Under the pieces are notes generated by a model. The model saw only the letters and a list, made by a program, of their open reading frames with translations, was not told the DNA's origin and did not search any database. This document shows, one piece after another, positions 55,902-64,000 of a stretch of 64,000 nucleotides of DNA (positions are counted from its first letter, which is position 1; each line of letters starts with the position of its first letter). Source of the DNA: Puccinia triticina (lineage: Eukaryota; Basidiomycota; Pucciniomycetes; Pucciniales; Pucciniaceae); the NCBI RefSeq assembly GCF_026914185.1, contig NC_070570.1, positions 2,108,001 to 2,172,000 on the forward strand, written 5' to 3'. Position numbers and translations under genes: made by a program.

Positions 55902-55919
55902 CTTTGAATCCCCCTAATA

Positions 55920-56505
55920 CCAACAGGCCCAGCCACACCCACATGGAGCTCAGCCGAAGCGACCCGCACTCCACCCTCGCTCTCCTTACCTCCGCTTCCA
56001 CCTTTAATAAGTGTAAATAAAAGCTTTCAAATTGTTAATATTGAAGATGCTGTATGCTGTCACCAAGTCCGTCTAGAAGTTCAAACGGGCTCTGTCGCCG
56101 AGTCTGTTCAAGCAAATGAACTCAGTCACTCACTGAGTCTGCTCAAGTAAAATCACCGAGCCCAAACGAGTCTGTTAAAGTTGATTGAACCGCCTCAGCG
56201 GCATAGTCCGTTCACGAGTTGTGCACCAGAACGGACCCGCTGACTCATCTCAGCTAGTCCATTCAAGCGGATGTGATGAAGCAGGGGTCTCACCCAGCCC
56301 GTTCAAGTGATTATATAAGAGGGACTGGGATAATACAATTAGGAGCATCGGCGCCGGCGTTACATTGCATACCGACGGCGGCGTCTGATCGGATGGCAGG
56401 TATTTTCATGGTTGGTTGGCCACCAGAGTTTAGTTATTTGTAGATAGAGGATGAACGACAAGGAGTGGGATGAGTAGAGGCACAGTTAAATCATGAGTCA
56501 TTATT
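55920..56505. other. Intergenic downstream of RPL8
   Basis: Contains about ten diverged AGTCCGTTCAAG words (56070-56310) as an irregular repeat. No gene seen. Confidence 0.5.
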
Positions 56506-57692
56506 TTAGATGGTCTTCGAAACGGAAGCAGCTGATTGACCAGCAGCCTTGGCACGTTTTTGAAGCATGGCAAATGATTTGTTTCCTCTAAATGACGCAA
56601 TACAAAATAGTAAGGGTCAGCGTTGGCCATGTGTTGAAATAGGGAGGCAAATGGACGAAAACGAACCGAATACCACCACCCCAGTGTCGTTTGGCATCCT
56701 CGTATTTCTCCAGGAAGTTCACCTTGACAGCGCTGACCAACTTGGCGAGCTCGTTCTTGTCCTCGCTTCGGATGTCAGTGAAGGCAACAACGGCGGCAGT
56801 CTTCTTGTGAACGACGGTACCAAGTCGGGCCTTGTTCTTGACGATGCAGTAAGGCACGCCCATCTTTCGGCAGAGAGCAGGGATGAAGACAACCAGCTCG
56901 ATGGGGTCAACATCATCAGCAATAACGACCAGCGAAGCCTTCTTGGCCTCGATCAGCGCAACGATGTGGTTAAGACCGTATTTGACGTAGATGGCTGTCG
57001 GAGTAGGTAAGAATCAGTTTTACGTGGTCTAGATAGGTGGGCTCGAAAAGACCTACGCTTCTTGCCGATGGGTTCGCCCTTCTTGGCATCACCCTTGGCA
57101 ATAGCTTCGGCTTGGGCACCAAGACGAGCCTTCTTTTCTTGACGGGATTCGGGGCGGTACTTGTGCATCAAGCGGAAGAGTTGGGTGGCGGTGTTCTTGT
57201 CGAGGTGGTTGCTGAATTGAGCAATCGATGGTGGGACCTTCAAACGTTGGTTAAGGATGACCTTCTGACGCTGAAGACGGACGTATTCGGGCCATTTGAC
57301 AAATCGGGTCAAGTCACGAGTAGGTTGAATGTCCTGACCTATGTAGGGGTCGTCAAAGAGTGTTAGAGGTGGCTTGGCAGAGTGATACGCGATTGAGAAT
57401 GACTTACCGATCCCGAAGTTCTTGGGGCGACGTTCAAGAAGCGGGTTCTTGGCGCTCTTGCTGTTGCGTCCAGGCTTGGCCGACGTAGCGGCAGAGGGGT
57501 TCTTCTTGACAACTTTCTTGACTGGCTGGGATACGAGAATGGTCGGACAGCAAGGAAAGACGAAAGGATGAATGGGGTCATTGAAAGGGGGAGAAGAACA
57601 GGTTTATCCAAGTCAGTGACTATCAACATAGCACTGGACCAGGCTGTCTAGCTCTGCACCATCTTTCTAACAGGCTTTCGAGCGGGAACCAT
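56506..57692 (-). CDS. RPL8: 60S ribosomal protein eL8 (L7Ae family, five exons)
   Basis: Structural protein of the large ribosomal subunit. Model: complement(join(56506..56585, 56674..56994, 57057..57338, 57408..57525, 57672..57692)), 273 aa; the yeast protein is 256 aa. All phases close. Signatures: basic N-terminus [47 protein letters not shown], then the L7Ae fold [36 protein letters not shown] and HWGG. The first exon is only 21 nt and is followed by a 146-bp intron, a common layout for ribosomal protein genes. The last exon starts after AG at 56586-56587, which the frame requires. Confidence 0.95.
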
Positions 57693-57795
57693 CATTTCTG
57701 AAACTTTCGGTTGCGATAGACTTCTGCACAGCATCAGTCGAGCGAGCCTCAGTCAAGATCAGGTTCCCAAGCCTCCCCTTGTACACACGTACCAT
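57667..57795 (-). CDS. Possible upstream ORF in the RPL8 leader
   Basis: A 42-codon ORF whose ATG (57795) precedes the RPL8 start by 103 nt, in another frame, and overlaps it. If the leader is unspliced, ribosomes would meet it first. It may instead lie outside the transcript. The peptide has no recognised domain. Confidence 0.25.
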   Translation of the reverse strand: MVRVYKGRLGNLILTEARSTDAVQKSIATESFRNDGSRSKAC

Positions 57796-58519
57796 CTTGA
57801 TAACTGTCGGTCTTGAGGTCGGTCTTGAGGGTGAGCCGGTAGAGTCGGGGGAGTGCGCCGGTTGGCCGATAACCTCGGGGAAGGATGTGATGTGGTGATG
57901 GAGAAACAGCGGTACTCGCCGGCCGGATGGTGGTCTCACTAGGTTTAACCTAACCCATATACGCGGGCCAAGGCGCGGAGTGCGCCACCCCCGCACCTCG
58001 CCCACTGGCGCGCCGGCGCGCACACAGGGCATCCATCCCGCGGATTCGCACCTCGGATTCCGAGCCCCCATCTCGTGCTCGGTTTCCCGTCTCGATGAAC
58101 GGAACGGACCAGCCACCGAGAGGGTGACACACTCCCCTCTATGCCCAAATGCCCCGACCTCCTCGATGACTGCAGGTTTATGAACCCCCAGCGGGGCAAA
58201 CCCCGCCAACTTTGCGATCAGTCGAGCGGGGGTTGGGAATGTGCCAGCGGCAGCGGGCTCTAGGATTGGCCAAGCGGGCATTGGGATCCTCCCAGCGCGC
58301 TTGGCCTTTTTCAGCCGAACTTGGGCATGTACCTTTTTGAGATCGGATTATCTTGTATGCTAACTGGACTAGGTTAACTCTGTGATTCTGGTGAGGGTGC
58401 CGTCCGACAAGTGTTTACCACTCCGCCCGAGGGAAGGTGGATTATCAGAAAAACCCCGACTCACAGGGAGTACTGAAGGCGCTTCCCCCGGAGCTTTAGC
58501 TAGTACATTGTCACTCTAA
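57796..58519. other. RPL8 upstream region
   Basis: A GC-rich block with long shadow ORFs on both strands (57950-58280) and no supported gene. Confidence 0.5.
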
Positions 58520-58590
58520 GAACATGGGGCTGGAAAACACGGGAGCAGTAGATGGTTTAATTTTCTCGACGGGGACATGCAACCGAACTC
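58520..58590 (+). pseudogene. Fragment resembling the cysteine-synthase-like gene
   Basis: GGGAGCAG, then GTAGATGG.TT.ATTTTCTCGACGGGGACA matches bases 49443-49503 of the intact gene with a deletion of about 18-20 bases. It encodes AVDGLIFSTGT in place of [11 protein letters not shown]. The flanks do not continue the gene. A short duplicated relic is the best explanation. Confidence 0.45.
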
Positions 58591-59370
58591 GAAACATTCT
58601 CGAAAGTATTCATTCCGGATACAATTTGGTCCTCAGACTCATCAGCGAGCCTTTGTAGGAGGGCAATTGTGCCACTTAGTGGCAAACCTCTGCATGAGAC
58701 TAAAGATCATCACGGAGACGCGGGCCGGCGGAGCCAAAGGCTTAATAAGATGCGATGCCATCCGTGGTTTGGCCTCGCCAAGTGTTTATCTCTCGATTAA
58801 ACCTCTACTCCGGATTGAGCTACTAGCTTAGCTAAGCCCTCTGACCTTCTTGCACCTGCACTCCGTGCGTGCGCGCGAGTGTTCTTTGAGCTATCTGAAC
58901 TTGGGATCACGAAGGAATAAAGCATGGACTGAGTCAAAGCGTTTTCAGATGGAAAAATGCTGGACGCTCCAACCGATCATCGAACCCCAACCCGCGAAAA
59001 GGATTCATTCTGCGAATCTGTCCACGGGACCAGCTCTTTGGGCCAGCGAGTTCCCGAAGTTGCTGATTTGCAAAGCGATTCGAAATGGGAAGCTATAAAT
59101 GATGAAGAGCTTACTGGGAGGCCACGAATAAGTCCAACACCCCCACGTGAACGACTGATAAGCCAACCCCTTCATCGTAACACTATCTTACGGATATTCT
59201 CTTTGTCTGAAAACTCCGACAAGCCTTAAATTTAAAATTGGATATAAGCCGGAAAATTCTTCTCTGATTGACGAATCGCCAGCTCAGTGCTCACAACTAC
59301 TCTGGCTGCCCGGTAGATGGTAGATAATTTATAAGTATTTTATTAATCTGACACGCTTTTATTGTATAAA
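58591..59370. other. Upstream region of the GH26 gene
   Basis: A 90-codon plus-strand ORF at 58957-59229 has no recognised family. The AT-rich stretch near 59320-59350 (TTTATAAGT) may be the core promoter of the next gene. Confidence 0.4.
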
Positions 59371-61564
59371 ATGTCCATGTCAATATTTCAGATTGTGAAG
59401 GTGTTTTTACTAGCTTTCATCCTCTGCGAGGTTCTTTTTGCATCATCTTCGGGGCTTCCTTCGAAGTTACACCGCGGAAGGTCCAACTTAAGAGCAACTC
59501 GTCATAGTAAGCAACGCGAATCACATTCACAAATCTGCGTATGCATGTTTCATTCACTGATGTGAATTTCCTAAAGACTTGAAAATTAGGAGTTCCCCTC
59601 GAAAACCAAGACAAATAGCATATGATCCAGCCGCAGATTATGACAATCAGGATGCTAATTATGCTAGTGAAGATGATGATTATGCTGCTCAGGACGCCGA
59701 TTCTGTCAAGGAGGATGCCGATTACGCTAACCAAGATGCTGAATCTGCTAAGGATGATGATGATTACGCTAACCAAGATGCCGATTCTGCTGATGAGGAT
59801 GCCGATTACGCTGCTCAGGACGCTGATTCTGCTCAGGATGATGATGATTATGACAACGAGGAGGACAAGGACGATTACGGCGGAGATGACAGCAGGTGAG
59901 GGATTTCAAAGTCATTCTCAGGTTTGATCCGTATCTTGTCATGAAAATTTATCACCTTTAATACCTTCATCATACAATTGGCGTTAGTTATGAAGCCGAA
60001 GAAAAAAGAGACTTGTCTAAAAATCAGTTAGATGACGATTCCTGGAGCGACGACTCCTCTTATGATTCTCAGCCCATCAATGGCTCACAACCTATCAACG
60101 GTTCACAAGTTCTCAATGGCACACTTTATAACACGTCCTTTCCGGGAAACGGGACAGTGCTTAACAATACATCTAGTCTTGGCGCGAATCAATCACAATT
60201 ACTCAACTCCAACGGTTCGCAAGCCCTTAATGGCTCGCTTTACAATACGTCCTTTCCGGCAAACGGTACAGTACTAAACAATACATCTAGTTTTGGTGCG
60301 AATCAATCTCAAGTACTTAACTCTTCAGAGATAGCTAGCTTTACTAGTGGTTTGCTCGCCGAGCTCCCGGAGAACGGTATGAAGAAGAGCGAACTTTTGT
60401 AGGCCGAAACTTGTCTTCTGCGGCTCAGAACTTTTACTGATTATCCTTCCATATTTTTTCTTAGCTTGGGCTTTTTGCCGGATGATGGCTCGTCAGGCGG
60501 CAACAGACAAACGATGGCGCAATTAAATTCAGCCATCGGTACCAAGGCATCCGTTTACGGTTGGTATGCCCAGGCACAGTCCGGGGTACCTTTCGATGGC
60601 TCCCAGTTGCTCGCAATAATCGACGACGTCAAGGCCTGTAACTGTGTTTTTCAACCGGCAGTTATGCCGACCGGTGGATGGAAAGGCCTCACAAGCTGGG
60701 ATAACAGCCAAGCTGTCGCTATGTTCGCATATCTTCCCGCTTCCATTTCTGTGAAACTCGAGTGAGATTGAGTGGAAAACTGACGTAGCCAGGAAACCCA
60801 GTGCCCAGGTGTTAAAAAACTTTACCGATGAGGGGATCCCAGTCTGGCTACGCTTCGCTCACGAAGTAAACTAGTTGAGTGACTAATCGAGCTTTACTTT
60901 TGATGGGCTATGCTAATCTGGAGTTTTATCTCTTAGCTATCAGACTGATGGTACTTACCAAGGAACTGCGGCCGATTTCAAAGCTGGCTGGGCGGCCATG
61001 GCAGACGCGATAAAAAAAATCGCTCCAAGTGTAAAGATGTGGTGGACTCCCAATGTCTCTACAGAAGAAGATTACGCCAAATATGAGCCGGATGACATGA
61101 GCACGGTTGACCTGGTTGGAATCGACTTCTATCCCAAGAAATTGAGTGGCTCCGATTTCCTCGACGCCATGAAAGCCTTCCATGATAAGTATGCGGTGGA
61201 TGGTCGCAAGTTCGCAATCGGAGAGACAGGGTAAGTAAAAAAAAACTGGTCCGTAGCAATGGCATACGCTTTCAAGTTTCTGATCAAGCCGGTATTCGTA
61301 AAGTCTTGGCTGGAGTGGAGGCCTGGATGACAAAGTCAAATGGTTTAACGAGATCTGCGACGCCAAGTCCTCGCTGCCGGAATTTGTTTCCATGGCCTGG
61401 TTCAACTTCGACAAGGAATACGATTATAAAATTGCAGGGTCAGTCTTCCTAATTCTTACACAATCTCTTGTATAAGTGTTGAGAGCGTTTTTTTTTTGCT
61501 TGACTCTGGAATCGACAGGGAACCGACGTTGGATCAGAAATTCACCTCGCTTATAGCCACCTGA
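59371..61564 (+). CDS. Secreted glycoside hydrolase family 26 (mannanase-like), eight exons
   Basis: Model: join(59371..59506, 59577..59895, 59988..60398, 60465..60750, 60809..60873, 60937..61230, 61304..61438, 61519..61564), 563 aa; all phases close. The N-terminus is a signal peptide (hydrophobic KVFLLAFILCEVLFA). Exon 2 encodes an acidic repeat of D-A-D-Y/S-A units. Exon 3 carries the dibasic site EEKR, then an Asn/Ser-rich region with two NGTLYNTSF-type repeats and many N-x-S/T sites. The catalytic domain follows: LGFLPDD, IPVWLRFAHEVNYY (acid/base Glu in HE), MWWTPN, VGIDFYPK, FAIGETG (nucleophile Glu) and MAWFNFDKEYD. GH26 enzymes mostly cut beta-mannans. Two splice sites (60398, 60750) were chosen because nearer donors break the frame. 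Confidence 0.88.
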
Positions 61565-62020
61565 AATGGCTGCCAACATCGACATTTTCACATGACTGAA
61601 GCAATTATCTTTCTTTATATTTATCGTTGTGATCATATGTATTTTCATTCTGACGGACAAAGAAAAAGTTTTCAGTACCGGCGCAGGAGTAGTTGTCCAT
61701 CCTTTCGTGTATTCTACATTCTTCGCTTTTCTACAATCCCACTAGAATCCCCCTTCCCACCTTTTTCAGGCCAATCGTTATTATTATTCAAGCAATTTGC
61801 CTCCTAAGCTGTCAACGACTATTTCCACCGGATGCCCATCCCCACCGGGGTTATGAACAACAGCCAAGATGCGCGCTACGCATCTGGACGCGTCCTAGTA
61901 TACTCAGCTGGACGCGTCCTTTTTCTAACTCAGAAACGTGCCATGGAAATATCAAGGGACCAAACAGGATTTCAGCATTGCTTCATAAGTTGAGCATCCG
62001 AGGGATTCCTTGTCATCTCA
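61565..62020. other. 3' flank of the GH26 gene
   Basis: No gene recognised. A CTGGACGCGTCC word is tandemly repeated at 61883-61920. Confidence 0.5.
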
Positions 62021-62580
62021 ATTATGGTTTTCAAAGTTGAAATTCATGCATGCATAAATGTGTAAATTATGAATTCATAAAACTTTGTTGACTGGGAAAG
62101 CCAAAGATTGCCCAAGCAGATTGGTGAGATCAGGACCCTGAAAACCCCCTATAGATGCGGGTAACCAAAAATCAAATATTTTGGCAAAATTCATACATTG
62201 GGAGGCACCGGGATTTGGGAATGACTTTTTTGGCTGATTCATACATTTTTGTGCCTATGCATGGAGCAAAATCACCCTGGCGAGCCCACAAACCCCAAAG
62301 ACAAGCAGGGCTCTGCAGATTTTAGCGTATATAACTGAGTATCAGCAGAAATTCATATATAAGTGCCATGTTTGGTGCCTTTTTGGCCTGCAAACCCCAT
62401 TCATACCAATTTTTGTGCCTAACATATTGCAAAAAAAAAACCTAAAAATCCATACATTTAGGTTACCCACATACTTTGGGGGTTTCCAGGGTCCTGTGAG
62501 ATCCCCTGCAAACAAACTTGTATGAATTTAGGATTTGTACATTTATAGATGCATGAATTTTGACTTTGAAGACCATAAAT
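62021..62580. mobile_element. Long inverted-repeat element, about 560 bp
   Basis: ATTATGGTTTTCAAAGTTGAAATTCATGCAT at the left recurs inverted at the right (62545-62580). Further in, CAGGACCCTGAAAACCCCC...GGGTAACC (62130-62168) mirrors 62461-62500. The arms are about 150 bp each. No ORF and no clear target duplication. Confidence 0.75.
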
Positions 62581-63158
62581 TTGATACTTTGGGTATGGTT
62601 AGAATTGTGAGTGCCTCTTTCCTTTTGGGGGGCACTGCCGGAGCAAACCTTTGAGTCCAACTTTGCCCTCTTCCCCTTCGATTGGCGCAATACGTGCAAC
62701 AAGTGTTCCAACACTCAACCGCACACAACTTAAGAATTCTCAATCTAACACAAGACGGAGGGCCTGCTATTCTGGGGTATGTGGCAGCCACTGAATAATC
62801 ACATCAAGAAACAAAAATAGTTTGCATGGGCAGGATTGATCCAATAGTGTGTATATATTTTTGTAGAAATTATTACGGTAGTTACACAGAAAAAACTATG
62901 TACAAATTCTGAGGTGTGTTATGAAGCCTGTGCACATCCATACAACTGGCTATTTGGTTGAACACCACACTCGTATGATTGTTGATTGGGCTTTGCTTGT
63001 CCTAGTGAGAATTGACTCTAACTCAAGTCATCAAACCGTAAGAAAATCCAAAAGGAAAGGGCACAACAATCCATGACAATGATTGCAAGCACACATATGT
63101 AATCCTCGAGCCTTGCGTTTGTCTTGCCAAGATCTCAGCATCAAACCGATGCGAATAT
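62581..63158. other. Downstream of TOA2, no gene supported
   Basis: A minus-strand 82-codon ORF (62543-62791) has no recognised domain and partly overlaps the inverted repeat. Confidence 0.45.
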
Positions 63159-63833
63159 TTATTGGGATTGAGCGGGGCCTGCATTAGGATTTCCTTTACA
63201 CGCGACTATTTTGACCCGCTTGACTGGCCCTACTGAATCTCCACCTTCTAGCTTGAATGTTGAATCATGCAATAAAAATGTCCATACCTGTTTTTTTCGT
63301 ATATAACCAAAGAGGGCCAGTGTTCAGAATTCTGTCCCTTTCTTTTTCACCTTTATTGGGTATCTTGGGGATGAAGGATTTTAAATCGTACCTCGTCGCA
63401 CAATCTGTACGTAGATAAATGCCCCTTCACTGTACATTTGGCGCGTAGCTCTTCCGAAAGAATGTGAGAAGCAGATTTATCGAACTAAGGTGCATCAAAC
63501 GAGACAGATCTTGATTTAGCATCTATCGGGCTATGAGCGGCAGTTTTCTGCCGGCGGTCTTCGGATCGGCAGTCAGGGACATGGATTCAAGAGTTTCCTG
63601 ACCTGCTTGAGCACCGTCAAAGCGAGTTGAGGGTTGATGTGTCCGCTCTGAATGAGTTCGTCGAGTGCGTCCGTCAGCGCAAGTCCGAGACTGCGAAGGG
63701 GACAAGGAAGCTCGGGTCAGTCAGCTCGCCTTCGAAAGCGGAGAGAGACCGCAAGGAAGGCCGGAGACGCTCACCTCGATCGACGGTAGAGTTCAAAGTA
63801 CGGCGCCGAATTGATACCAGTGTTCGAGGCCAT
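63159..63833 (-). CDS. TOA2: Transcription initiation factor IIA small (gamma) subunit (four exons)
   Basis: Subunit of TFIIA, which stabilises TBP on the TATA box for RNA polymerase II. Model: complement(join(63159..63287, 63392..63484, 63603..63690, 63775..63833)), 122 aa, the same length as the yeast protein. All introns are GT-AG with phases 2, 0, 0. Signatures: [20 protein letters not shown] (helical N-terminal domain), [35 protein letters not shown] (beta-barrel domain contacting TBP/DNA), and RVKIVACKG near the end. The start at 63833 gives a short N-terminus as in the family. Confidence 0.95.
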
Positions 63834-64000
63834 GTAGTCGATTGAGGAACGGAGTGGTGCGGAGGGGTTTTGTGCAGCCCGGATCGAGGGCCAAGAGGGC
63901 TGCTTGCCCTTTATACTCGCCTTTCACAGCTACTGCCGCAGGCCAGTGATCAATTTACGCAGACATGACGTCGAAGGCTTGCGAAACGTGCACAACAATC
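63834..64000. promoter_or_regulatory. TOA2 upstream region to window edge
   Basis: 167 bp, GC-rich. TATACTCG near 63912 is the only TATA-like word. Too short to judge. Confidence 0.35.

Larger units (their letters stand above)
54330..55916. repeat. Segment bounded by 60-bp inverted repeats
   Basis: GGGGGTTTCAAAGTTGGCC...CTTGCATGCACTTTTGCAAGTTGGTGTTCAA at 54330-54390 recurs inverted at 55858-55916, with TA just outside both ends. It could be a Tc1/mariner-size element (TA target), but the interior holds a LINE fragment, so a composite is more likely. Confidence 0.55.

Noticed and set aside
57667..58281. A 204-codon minus-strand ORF running into the RPL8 leader
   Set aside because: GC-rich shadow ORF with several overlapping open frames and no recognisable protein; only its terminal part was kept as a possible uORF.
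59622..59927. A methionine/isoleucine-rich ORF (MIQPQIMTIRML...)
   Set aside because: Shadow frame of the acidic repeat in the GH26 gene's exon 2.
60751..60808. Alternative 31-bp intron (60762-60792) in the GH26 gene
   Set aside because: Too short for a fungal spliceosomal intron; the 58-bp choice keeps phase and gives a better fit to the GH26 strand before IPVWLRF.

Overview
The window looks like a gene-poor, transposon-rich segment of a basidiomycete nuclear genome, most likely a rust fungus (Pucciniales, Puccinia-like). This is an inference. The host genes have many short GT-AG introns (about 60-150 bp). Secreted proteins are prominent, and the rest is nested Ty3/gypsy chromoviruses, Mutator-like elements with long inverted repeats, and many palindromic MITEs. 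No organism label can be read directly from the sequence.

Layout. 1-12.5 kb: nested LTR retrotransposons. Chromovirus A (+) sits tail-to-tail inside its relative B (-), and B is inserted in the integrase of a third element C (+). 14.5-16.5 kb: a five-exon gene for a predicted secreted protein of unknown family. 16.7-18.5 kb: two fold-back structures built of short repeats. 19.97-28.80 kb: a decayed 8.8-kb Mutator-like transposon with a perfect 9-bp target duplication and an OTU-protease-like tail. It is invaded by an hAT-like MITE and by a 3.0-kb gag-only LTR element. 29.1-32.9 kb: a second inverted-repeat element with GCM-like zinc-finger remnants. 33.0-34.3 kb: a palindromic minisatellite with 46-bp and then 45-bp units. 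34.5-42.1 kb: an unknown ORF split by a MITE, two tRNA-like sequences, and further MITEs. 42.15-43.9 kb: a paralogue of the secreted-protein gene.

From 44.9 kb the DNA becomes gene-bearing. It holds glucose-6-phosphate isomerase (-, nine exons, first intron GC-AG), a divergent PLP cysteine-synthase-like gene (+, eight exons), ribosomal protein eL8 (-, five exons), a secreted GH26 mannanase-like enzyme with an acidic repeat pro-region (+, eight exons), and the TFIIA small subunit TOA2 (-, four exons). Intron phases close in every model, which is strong internal support. A LINE ORF1 remnant and more inverted repeats lie between them.

The housekeeping genes (glycolysis, sulfur amino-acid metabolism, translation, transcription initiation) are not functionally clustered. 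The best candidates for something undescribed are the paralogous secreted pair at 14.5 and 42.2 kb, the MULE-OTU element with an OTU fragment inside one terminal repeat, and the dual-frame 5' region of chromovirus B. All calls come from reading the sequence; no database search was possible.
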